A stretch of 6,215 nucleotides of DNA, from NCBI GenBank assembly GCA_021789565.1, contig JAJYJL010000543.1, forward strand, positions 1 through 6,215, in the 5' to 3' direction. Positions within the stretch are counted from its first letter, which is position 1. Every line of letters begins with the position of its first letter. This stretch comes from Acidobacteriota bacterium (GTDB lineage: Bacteria > Acidobacteriota > Terriglobia > UBA7540). Of the stretch, positions 1 to 6,215 are shown one piece after another. Made by a program: the position numbers and the translations under genes. The notes under the pieces are model-generated. The model saw only the letters and a program-made list of their open reading frames with translations. It made no database searches and was not told where the DNA came from.

Positions 1-672
1 CGTGTCGGTCCCCACGTAATGCGTCAAGCGCTCGATGGTGTTGGCTTTCAGGTCATAGAGCCACAGGTCCTGCGCCATGCCGCCCGTGTATCGCGTCCAT
101 GTGCGGAAGTTGCGAAAGATCCGGTTGTAAACAATCTTTGTTCCGTCGGGCGAAAAGGTGGTCAGTCCGCCTTTGGGCAGCGGGAAACGTACAGGAAGGC
201 CGCCGTCAATGCTGACGGTGTAAAGCTGACCGAACCAGGTGTTGAAAGTCGAGCGGCGCGAAAGGAAAAGGATGCGCTTGCTGTCGGGATACCAGTTGAT
301 GACTTCATTGTTCGGGCCCATGCGTTCCGGCACGCCGGCAACGTCGGGCAGATAAGTCAACTGACGCGGCTGGCCGCCTTCGCTCGGCATCACGTAGACG
401 TTGAAGTTGCCGTCATATTGCGCCGTGAAGGCGATCCATTTGCCGTCGGGTGAAAACTTGGGGAAGAGTTCCAGGCCGGGGCTGGTGGTGATCCGCCGGG
501 CGATGCCTCCGGAAGTGGTGGCGAGCCACAGGTCGCCGGCATAGCTGAAGACAACCTTGTTCTTATAAACGTCCGGAAAACGCATCAGGCGGCCTTCGGG
601 CATCTGCTGCCCGAAACAGACCGAAGTGGACCCCATCAGCGCAACAACAAACAAGGCGCGCAAAAATCGCAT
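1..672 (-). CDS. Tricorn protease-like S41 family peptidase, N-terminal part (runs off left edge)
   Basis: This is the first 224 codons of a gene read leftward; there is no stop before base 1. Residues 1-21 look like a Sec signal peptide (basic MRFLR, hydrophobic core to about residue 13, likely cleavage near CFG/QQ), so the product should act outside the cytoplasm. The rest resembles the N-terminal beta-propeller of tricorn-type peptidases. PD40-like strands are visible as FSPDGKWIAF (73-82), WYPDSKRILF (127-136) and FSPDGTKIVY (173-182), separated by blade ends such as GGIARRIT (55-62) and GGQPRQLT (99-106). The segments YAGDLWL (44-50), GLELFPKFSPDGKWIAFT and MGPNNEV (118-124) are typical of bacterial tricorn homologues. 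Such proteins are usually about 1,000 residues or more, with PDZ and S41 serine peptidase domains that would lie outside this window, so peptidase activity cannot be verified here. ATG at 672 is preferred over the in-frame ATG at 678 because GGAGG (681-685) is 8 bases from the former and only 2 from the latter. A TolB-like propeller protein without a protease domain is the alternative. Confidence 0.85.
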   Translation of the reverse strand, partial: MRFLRALFVVALMGSTSVCFGQQMPEGRLMRFPDVYKNKVVFSYAGDLWLATTSGGIARRITTSPGLELFPKFSPDGKWIAFTAQYDGNFNVYVMPSEGGQPRQLTYLPDVAGVPERMGPNNEVINWYPDSKRILFLSRRSTFNTWFGQLYTVSIDGGLPVRFPLPKGGLTTFSPDGTKIVYNRIFRNFRTWTRYTGGMAQDLWLYDLKANTIERLTHYVGTDT

Positions 673-680
673 GAACATTC

Positions 681-685
681 CCTCC
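681..685 (-). promoter_or_regulatory. Ribosome binding site of the tricorn-like gene
   Basis: The minus strand reads GGAGG inside a longer GGGGAGGG run. It lies 8 bases before ATG 672 and 2 bases before ATG 678, which decides the start in favour of 672. Confidence 0.7.
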
Positions 686-723
686 CCGTCAATATGATTT
701 CGTTGCTGAAACAATAAACAGCC

Positions 724-754
724 ATTGTAATCCCATGCGGCGGCAAAAGAGCAA
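724..754 (-). promoter_or_regulatory. Candidate promoter of the tricorn-like gene
   Basis: On the minus strand TACAAT (724-729) matches five of six bases of the sigma70 -10 consensus. The best upstream partner, TTGCTC (749-754), matches the -35 consensus only partly and is 19 bases away, longer than ideal. Transcription would start near 717 and give a leader of about 45 bases. The -10 box is the stronger half of this call. Confidence 0.3.
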
Positions 755-1012
755 TTTTTGAAATTTCGGTGGAGCAACCTGGGTCCGGAAGTGCAAGGCT
801 ACCATCGTAGGCCAGTTTTCAATCTTGCACCCTGCCGGATTTTCGCGACTGAACAACCAGACGGAGACGAAGCAAAAGCGTGATAACCTTCACATTCCAT
901 GGGCTGTTCTGAGTTTTGACCGGCTGCTTCCCGGGGAAAACTATGCACTGGAACGCGGAGGTGTTGGCAAGGAGCCGCTGATGGAAATCCGCGAGCCTGA
1001 TCAACCCGGTTG

Positions 1013-1040
1013 TTGCAAAAGGGGACATTTGGGGTAATAT
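1013..1040 (+). promoter_or_regulatory. Candidate promoter of the Tat-exported isomerase-like gene
   Basis: TTGCAA (1013-1018) and TAATAT (1035-1040) each match four of six bases of the sigma70 -35 and -10 boxes, with a 16-base spacer. Transcription would begin near 1047, about 40 bases before the start codon. This is the best plus-strand candidate just upstream of the gene. Confidence 0.4.
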
Positions 1041-1075
1041 GGCACGGTCGTTTAAAGTTCAAACGTTTATCCCGT

Positions 1076-1083
1076 GGAGGGAG
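1076..1083 (+). promoter_or_regulatory. Ribosome binding site fixing the start at 1089
   Basis: GGAGGGAG lies with its GGAGG core 8 bases before ATG 1089. It overlaps an in-frame GTG at 1074, which therefore cannot be the start that this site serves. The choice also places the twin-arginine motif at residues 6-12, as expected for a signal peptide. Confidence 0.75.
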
Positions 1084-1088
1084 TATCA

Positions 1089-2039
1089 ATGGGAAACAAA
1101 TGGACTCGCCGGGGCTTCCTGGGTGCTACACTGGCGGCCTGTCCGAGTGTGGCATACTTGAAAGCTGCTGGGGCTTCGAGAGCTATGGGCTGGAAACTGG
1201 GGATTATCACCGACGAAATCACCGAGAACTTTGAGGAGGCGCTGGACTTTATCTCGCACTACGATCTCGGCTACTGCGAGCTGCGCGAAATGTGGCGGAA
1301 AAACATCATGAACATGTCGCAGCCGGAACTGGACCGGGCCAAGGCCCTGGTGCAGAAGCATCACCTGAAGGTGACCAACATCGGATCGCCCGTTTTCAAG
1401 TACAACCTGCCTCAAATGCCTGCGCGCAAGGAGAAGCGTGACACGTTCCGGGCCGACTTCACGGAGCAGGATTCAGACCATCTCCTGCACCAGTCGTTCA
1501 AGCTGGCCAAATTTTTCGGCACGCGCAAGGTGCGCGTTTTCAGCTACTGGCGCGTGGCGGAGCCGGAAAAAGCCTATCCCTTCGTGCGCGACCGGCTGGC
1601 CAGGGCAGCCAAGCTGGCGGGTGAGAATGACATTGTGCTGATTCTTGAAAACGAGCATGAATGCAACATCGGGACGGGCAAAGAGCTAGGCCGGATTCTT
1701 CGCGATGTCAATTCGCCCAACCTGCGCGGCAACTGGGACCCGGCCAATGCAGCTATGCTGCACGAGGTTCCCTTTCCCGACGGGTACAATCATGTGAAGG
1801 GCATGTTTCCGCATATGCATCTTAAAGACGTCAAGAAGGGCCCGGGCGGCAAGCTGCTATGGGCGCCCGTCGGCGGCGGCTTTATCGACTGGAAGGGACA
1901 ATTTGAGACGCTCCGCCGGGACAAGTTTGAAGGCGACATGTCCCTTGAAACTCACTACAGGCGTCCCGACGGAAACAAGGTGGAGAGCACTCGCGAATCA
2001 CTGATGGGCCTGTTTAAAGTGATCAAGGAAACGGCCTGA
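1089..2039 (+). CDS. Sugar phosphate isomerase/epimerase-like TIM-barrel protein with Tat signal
   Basis: The product is 316 residues. Residues 5-12 (WTRRGFLG) form a twin-arginine motif followed by a short hydrophobic stretch (13-24) and an Ala-rich c-region ending near ASRA (29-32), so the folded protein is probably exported by Tat. From about residue 35 (WKLGIITDEI) it reads as a xylose isomerase-like TIM barrel (AP endonuclease 2 superfamily). Likely metal or substrate ligands lie at strand ends: Glu187 in LILEN, Asp217 in NWDPAN, His242/His244 in HMHLKD and Glu287 in SLETHY. Family members isomerise or epimerise sugars, sugar phosphates or keto-sugars and commonly bind a divalent metal; the substrate cannot be read from sequence. 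The length suits the family. LAAC at 15-18 also resembles a lipobox, so membrane anchoring is possible. A hairpin follows the stop directly, and the aminotransferase begins 164 bases later on the same strand, without an evident functional link. Family confidence is high; the reaction is unknown. Confidence 0.88.
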   Translation: MGNKWTRRGFLGATLAACPSVAYLKAAGASRAMGWKLGIITDEITENFEEALDFISHYDLGYCELREMWRKNIMNMSQPELDRAKALVQKHHLKVTNIGSPVFKYNLPQMPARKEKRDTFRADFTEQDSDHLLHQSFKLAKFFGTRKVRVFSYWRVAEPEKAYPFVRDRLARAAKLAGENDIVLILENEHECNIGTGKELGRILRDVNSPNLRGNWDPANAAMLHEVPFPDGYNHVKGMFPHMHLKDVKKGPGGKLLWAPVGGGFIDWKGQFETLRRDKFEGDMSLETHYRRPDGNKVESTRESLMGLFKVIKETA

Positions 2040-2076
2040 CCGGGTGTGCCGCCCAGCAAAACCCGGCGGCATCCGG
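2040..2076 (+). terminator. Stem-loop directly after the isomerase-like gene
   Basis: TGCCGCC (2047-2053) pairs with GGCGGCA (2065-2071) across an 11-base loop, and CCGG (2040-2043) pairs with CCGG (2073-2076) below a small internal loop. It begins one base after the stop codon. No T-run follows, so it is not a classic intrinsic terminator; it may attenuate transcription or protect the 3' end. Confidence 0.35.
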
Positions 2077-2111
2077 AGAGGCAAGGAAAAACGGAGCGGC
2101 CCCGTCGATCG

Positions 2112-2131
2112 CGGTTCCCGGGAGGGGACCG
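2112..2131 (+). other. Short GC-rich hairpin in the leader of the aminotransferase gene
   Basis: CGGTTCCC (2112-2119) pairs with GGGGACCG (2124-2131) around the tetraloop GGGA, with one G-U pair. It lies in the 164-base gap between the two plus-strand genes, 72 bases before the aminotransferase start. No -35/-10 pair convincing enough to list was found in this gap. Function is unknown. Confidence 0.3.
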
Positions 2132-2203
2132 TCAACTGCTGACAGCAAATGACGGGGGAGTCAGGGGTTGCTTCAGTCTGCGTGAACCTGCGGCATAGGG
2201 ACC

Positions 2204-3370
2204 ATGTTCTCATCGCGCACAGACTGGCTTCTGGCACCGAACCGTTTGACGCGGCAGCTCGATGAGCGCCGTCGGCAGGGCCTGCCAGTCCTTGACCTTA
2301 CTGAATCGAACCCCACCCGTTGCGGTTTTAGACCCGACCCTGAAATTCTCCAGTCGCTTCAGGACCCGCAAGCCCTGGTCTACGAACCTGACCCCCGCGG
2401 GCTGCTTGTCGCGCGCCAGGCCGTTTGCGAATATTACGCGGACCGTGGCGTCAGAGTTGCGCCGGAACAGATCTTCCTCACCACCAGCACCAGCGAAGCC
2501 TACACCTACATATTTCGGCTTCTGGCGGACCCCGGTGACAAGGTGCTTGTCCCACAGCCAAGCTACCCCCTTTTCGATTTTCTCGCCGGCATCAATGACC
2601 TTGAAGTTTTATCGTACCCGCTGCAATACCAGGACGGATGGCGCATGGACCTGGATGCCGTGCGCGATGGCTGGGCGGCCGGGGCAAAGGCCATGATCGT
2701 GGTGCACCCCAACAATCCCACGGGATCATTCGTCAAACCGGCAGAACTAGGATTCCTTGTCGAGTGTTGCCGGCAGAACCAGGCCGCTTTGATTGCCGAC
2801 GAAGTTTTTGCTGACTATGTCCTTGAGGTTGGCAAAGGCCCCATGTTTTCCCATGCTGCAGATTCGCCGGTTCTGACCTTCACGCTAAGCGGGTTGTCAA
2901 AAATCTCAGCCCTGCCCCAGATGAAGCTTGGCTGGCTGGTGGTACGCGGTCCGGAAGATGAAACGAAGACGGCGCTTGAACGGCTGGAAGTGATTGCCGA
3001 TACCTACCTTTCTGTGAGTGCGCCGATTGCCCATGCTCTTCCCGCCCTTCTGGAGTTTCGAAAGACGGTCCAGCCCCGAATCCTGGAGCGCTTGCGTGCC
3101 AATTTGAGCTGGCTGGAGCGGCAAGCAGCCTCCTGTCCGGGCAGCCAATGTCTCAAAGCCGAGGGTGGCTGGTACGCGGTTTTGAAAGTGCCTGAAAGGG
3201 TGAGCGACGAGGATTGGGCTGTGGATCTGCTGGCGGAGGACGGTGTGTTGGTTCACCCCGGACATTTTTACGATTTTCCCGACGATGGCCACCTCGTTAT
3301 CAGCCTTCTGACTGATGAGCAGGCCTTCCGGGAAGGGATCGGCAGGCTTCTGTCAAGGCAAAGTAAGTAG
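2204..3370 (+). CDS. PLP-dependent aminotransferase, class I/II (fold type I)
   Basis: The 388-residue product has the length and motif order of class I/II aminotransferases, cytoplasmic enzymes that move an amino group between an amino acid and a keto acid using pyridoxal phosphate. Visible landmarks are NPT at 36-38 (substrate-side N-terminal segment), TTSTSEAY (93-100, cofactor phosphate loop), PQPSYPLF (117-124), HPNNPTG (168-174, with Asn171 for the cofactor), Asp199 in ADEVF (pairs with the pyridine nitrogen) and Lys233 in SGLSK (Schiff base lysine). The C-terminal Arg that usually binds the substrate carboxylate, expected in an R-L/I-S context, appears as Val365 in HLVISLL. Its place may be taken by another residue, and this may be normal for the subgroup. 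ATG 2204 is the only reasonable start because an in-frame TGA lies at 2183-2185, although the ribosome binding site (AGGG at 2197-2200) is weak and close. Alanine or aromatic amino acid transamination is possible; the substrate is not determinable here. The gene converges on groEL. Confidence 0.92.
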   Translation: MFSSRTDWLLAPNRLTRQLDERRRQGLPVLDLTESNPTRCGFRPDPEILQSLQDPQALVYEPDPRGLLVARQAVCEYYADRGVRVAPEQIFLTTSTSEAYTYIFRLLADPGDKVLVPQPSYPLFDFLAGINDLEVLSYPLQYQDGWRMDLDAVRDGWAAGAKAMIVVHPNNPTGSFVKPAELGFLVECCRQNQAALIADEVFADYVLEVGKGPMFSHAADSPVLTFTLSGLSKISALPQMKLGWLVVRGPEDETKTALERLEVIADTYLSVSAPIAHALPALLEFRKTVQPRILERLRANLSWLERQAASCPGSQCLKAEGGWYAVLKVPERVSDEDWAVDLLAEDGVLVHPGHFYDFPDDGHLVISLLTDEQAFREGIGRLLSRQSK

Positions 3371-3371
3371 C

Positions 3372-3404
3372 CCCTGTGGGCGTTGACCGAAGGAGCCCGC
3401 AGGG
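3372..3404 (+). terminator. Stem-loop immediately after the aminotransferase gene
   Basis: CCCTGTGGGC (3372-3381) pairs with GCCCGCAGGG (3395-3404) over a 13-base loop, ten pairs including one G-U. It starts two bases after the stop codon. There is no T-tract, so efficiency as a terminator is uncertain, but position and strength fit a 3'-end structure. Confidence 0.45.
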
Positions 3405-3441
3405 TGACTGAGGTTAGCGACGTTCGCAAAGACCCGGAACT

Positions 3442-3474
3442 GCCGGGCGCTCGACAGACAGTCGAGCGTCCGGC
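3442..3474. terminator. Strong 14-bp stem-loop between convergent genes, probable bidirectional terminator
   Basis: The arms 3442-3455 and 3461-3474 pair over 14 positions (one G-U) around a five-base AGACA loop. The inner part is the perfect CGCTCGAC/GTCGAGCG. It sits between two converging genes, where a symmetrical hairpin could stop transcription from both. No T-run follows on either strand. A dispersed palindromic repeat of the REP type is an alternative. Confidence 0.5.
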
Positions 3475-3484
3475 GGAAACAATC

Positions 3485-3504
3485 AATTCTTGCTTGTGAG
3501 AATT
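3485..3504. terminator. Weak hairpin downstream of groEL
   Basis: AATTCT (3485-3490) and AGAATT (3499-3504) form a six-pair stem with an eight-base loop. On the plus strand two further T follow. It is AT-rich and weak; it may contribute to termination together with the strong hairpin at 3442-3474. Confidence 0.25.
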
Positions 3505-3571
3505 TTGATCGTCCGGGGCTTGGCTTCTTCGCGTTTGGAGAGGGTCCCTTCACAATTGAACGGTCGTCAGC

Positions 3572-5269
<1,698 letters not shown>

Positions 5270-5343
5270 TTACGACTCCTCCGAGCCGGACCGGCAGTAT
5301 CCTTAATTCTTGATTAGAAATCCAAATCATTTTCCGAAAGCTG

Positions 5344-5661
5344 CTACTTCCTGCTACCTGCAGCGCTCTTCGCCACCTCAAGAACGCCCAGAATTTCGTC
5401 CTCACGCAAAATCAAGTACTCCTGGTCGTCGATCTTGATATCGTTGCCTGAGTATTTCCCAAACAGAATGCGATCACCCGCTTTTATGTCGAGCGGAATA
5501 ATCTTGCCGTCTTCGGTCTTCTTCCCATTGCCAACTGCGACCACTTCGCCTTCCTGTGGTTTTTCTTTCGCCGTGTCGGGGATGATAATGCCTCCCTTCA
5601 CGGTTTCTTTCTCTTCAATACGTTTAACCAATATCCGATCGTGCAAAGGCCTAAGCGTCAT
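5344..5661 (-). CDS. groES: Co-chaperonin GroES (Cpn10)
   Basis: The 105-residue product is the 10-kDa lid subunit that forms a heptameric dome on GroEL in the cytoplasm and closes the folding chamber. The N-terminal [12 protein letters not shown] (3-14) is the family signature. The mobile loop that grips GroEL spans about residues 16-32, with GGIIIP (23-28) as the hydrophobic contact. The beta-hairpin forming the dome roof lies around [10 protein letters not shown] (44-53). [11 protein letters not shown] (62-72) and [15 protein letters not shown] (81-95) complete the fold. The usual length is about 95-97 residues, so the tail AKSAAGSRK is a short basic extension. ATG 5661 is chosen over the upstream in-frame ATG at 5718 because AAGGAGG (5671-5677) lies 9 bases before it and family alignment begins there. 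It is the first gene of the groES-groEL operon. Confidence 0.98.
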   Translation of the reverse strand: MTLRPLHDRILVKRIEEKETVKGGIIIPDTAKEKPQEGEVVAVGNGKKTEDGKIIPLDIKAGDRILFGKYSGNDIKIDDQEYLILREDEILGVLEVAKSAAGSRK

Positions 5662-5670
5662 TGGCTGTTT

Positions 5671-5677
5671 CCTCCTT
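5671..5677 (-). promoter_or_regulatory. Ribosome binding site of groES
   Basis: The minus strand reads AAGGAGG, a near-perfect anti-16S match, 9 bases before ATG 5661. It decides against the longer frame beginning at 5718. Confidence 0.85.
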
Positions 5678-5811
5678 ACCTTTATTGTGGTAGAGAGTTC
5701 TGGCCAACTTCGAGCCACTTGATGAGGATCGAGCTGGCGACTCCCTATTCAGTTTAATTAAGTTATTGAAAACAGGTATACTTGGCGATGAGCACTAAAC
5801 CACCCCTTCAG

Positions 5812-5838
5812 TTAGCACTCTAACCTCGAGAGTGCTAA
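5812..5838 (-). promoter_or_regulatory. CIRCE operator (HrcA binding site)
   Basis: The arms TTAGCACTC (5812-5820) and GAGTGCTAA (5830-5838) are a perfect inverted repeat separated by exactly nine bases, identical to the CIRCE consensus. In many bacteria HrcA binds this element and represses groESL until heat or other stress occupies GroEL. Here it overlaps the last two bases of the -10 box and the predicted transcription start, a position suited to repression. hrcA itself is not in the window. Confidence 0.98.
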
Positions 5839-5865
5839 TCTATATTTTTTCACCGCTCTTGTCAA
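5837..5865 (-). promoter_or_regulatory. Sigma70-type promoter of groES-groEL
   Basis: The minus strand shows a perfect -35 box TTGACA (5860-5865), a spacer of exactly 17 bases containing an A-tract, and the -10 box TAGATT (5837-5842, four of six matches). Transcription would begin near 5830, inside CIRCE, leaving a leader of roughly 170 bases before groES. The arrangement is that of a housekeeping promoter repressed by HrcA. Confidence 0.85.
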
Positions 5866-5920
5866 GCCCATTTCGTGCCCATTTCGTGCCCATTTCGAGG
5901 TCATCTCGAGCGCATTTTTT
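5866..5920. repeat. Tandem 11-bp repeat array directly upstream of the groES -35 box
   Basis: The plus-strand unit GCCCATTTCGT is present exactly at 5866-5876 and 5877-5887 and matches in 10 of 11 positions at 5888-5898. Two decayed copies continue in register at 5899-5909 (about 7 of 11) and 5910-5920 (about 8 of 11). The array begins at the base next to the -35 box, on its upstream side. The 11-base period is close to one helical turn, so all units would face the same side of the DNA. Whether a protein binds it is unknown; slippage repeats without function are the alternative. Confidence 0.7.
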
Positions 5921-6215
5921 GGGGTCTGGCGCATTCAAAATGGAAACTGATAATGGATGCTTGCATAAAGGGCTGTTTCGGCCACAAAGGGGCGATCAGT
6001 GCTTCTCTGATGAGCAGGCAAGAGTTCGAAGTATGGTGTGAAGAGCTCATTGATTAATTCGAAGGGCCCGGTCTAGGTCATGCGGCGCCTAGTGTAGTGT
6101 CCACGAATTAACTGGGCAATGTTTTTGGCCTTTTTCGACTGCGAGGCTGAGTACAACCAGGTTGAATCTGTTCCAGAGTCTGGCGGCAGCGCGAGAGTTT
6201 TTGCTTGATCGATTC
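5921..6215. other. Region without a recognisable gene; possible fragment at right edge
   Basis: No gene here can be supported. A small plus-strand frame starting at ATG 5954 ends at 6057 and encodes 34 residues ending WCEELID, but it has no good ribosome binding site and no domain I recognise. On the minus strand two frames are open from the right edge: one stops at 6089-6091 (41 residues including RLWNRFNLVVLSLAVEKG) and one at 6073-6075 (46 residues). Either could be the C-terminal end of a gene or mobile element continuing beyond the window. No inverted terminal repeat can be checked because only one end is visible. Confidence 0.4.

Larger units (their letters stand above)
679..1088. other. 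Divergent intergenic region without a recognisable gene
   Basis: About 410 bases separate two divergently read genes. They hold a ribosome binding site and candidate promoter for each side. Around 791-830 there is a paired structure: outer arms GTGCAAG (791-797) and CTTGCAC (824-830) enclose a small CTAC/GTAG hairpin (799-810). Short open frames exist on both strands between about 799 and 1089, but none has a ribosome binding site, a recognisable domain or a protein-like composition, and they overlap the promoter of the downstream gene. The middle part, roughly 840-1010, shows nothing I can name. Confidence 0.6.

Noticed and set aside
19..453. Plus-strand open frame of 144 codons
   Set aside because: It lies antisense within the tricorn-like coding region, whose minus-strand frame has a signal peptide and PD40 repeats; the plus-strand product shows no domain.
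1074..1088. GTG at 1074 as an earlier start for the isomerase-like gene
   Set aside because: The GGAGG ribosome binding site overlaps this codon, and ATG 1089 is correctly spaced and places the twin-arginine motif near the N-terminus.
799..1089. Minus-strand open frame of 96 codons in the divergent intergenic region, and a plus-strand frame at 825-1037
   Set aside because: Neither has a ribosome binding site or recognisable composition, they overlap each other on opposite strands, and the first covers the promoter and ribosome binding site of the gene at 1089.
5662..5718. Longer groES frame starting at ATG 5718
   Set aside because: The extra 19 residues are not part of the Cpn10 family, and a near-perfect ribosome binding site precedes ATG 5661.
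5772..5798. A second complete CIRCE element
   Set aside because: Only one degenerate arm (5790-5798) is present; the position expected for the other arm after a nine-base spacer shows no match.
5832..6057. Two overlapping plus-strand open frames (5832-6041 and 5875-6057) across the groES promoter
   Set aside because: They start inside CIRCE or the 11-bp repeat array, lack ribosome binding sites, and their N-terminal repeats are simply translated DNA repeats.
5921..6060. A tRNA, suggested by AGTTCGAAGT near 6022
   Set aside because: No acceptor stem, anticodon arm or CCA-compatible arrangement could be built around it.

Overview
The window looks like a stretch of bacterial chromosome, most plausibly from the phylum Acidobacteriota. 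This is an inference from the gene mix: an exported tricorn-type protease, a Tat-exported sugar isomerase-like protein, an aminotransferase beginning MFSSRT, and a groES-groEL operon under a CIRCE element. No 16S rRNA or other phylogenetic marker beyond GroEL is present to confirm it. The sequence is moderately GC-rich, the genes use strong GGAGG ribosome binding sites, and nothing suggests a phage or plasmid backbone.

Layout: (1) 1-672, minus strand, is the first 224 codons of a tricorn protease/S41-type peptidase with a signal peptide and PD40 propeller repeats; the rest lies beyond the left edge. (2) 673-1088 is a divergent intergenic region with candidate promoters in both directions and no credible gene. 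(3) 1089-2039, plus strand, is a sugar phosphate isomerase/epimerase-like TIM barrel with a twin-arginine signal. (4) 2204-3370, plus strand, is a fold-type I PLP-dependent aminotransferase. (5) 3371-3571 is a convergent intergenic region with strong hairpins that probably end transcription from both sides. (6) 5661 down to 3572, minus strand, is the groES-groEL operon. Its control region holds a perfect CIRCE operator overlapping a sigma70-type promoter, with a tandem array of 11-bp units directly upstream of the -35 box. (7) 5921-6215 contains no recognisable gene; the last ~125 bases are open in two minus-strand frames and may be the tail of a gene or mobile element that continues to the right.

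How the genes work together: groES and groEL form one functional unit, the two-ring chaperonin and its lid, presumably repressed by HrcA at CIRCE. The isomerase and the aminotransferase share a strand but are separated by 164 bases containing hairpins, so co-transcription is uncertain and no shared pathway is evident. The tricorn gene is transcribed away from them.

The most unusual observations are the helically phased 11-bp array abutting the groES promoter, an apparent insertion of about 14-15 residues in the GroEL equatorial domain, a possible overlap of a Tat signal with a lipobox in the isomerase-like protein, and a missing C-terminal arginine in the aminotransferase. No clearly new multi-gene system is visible.
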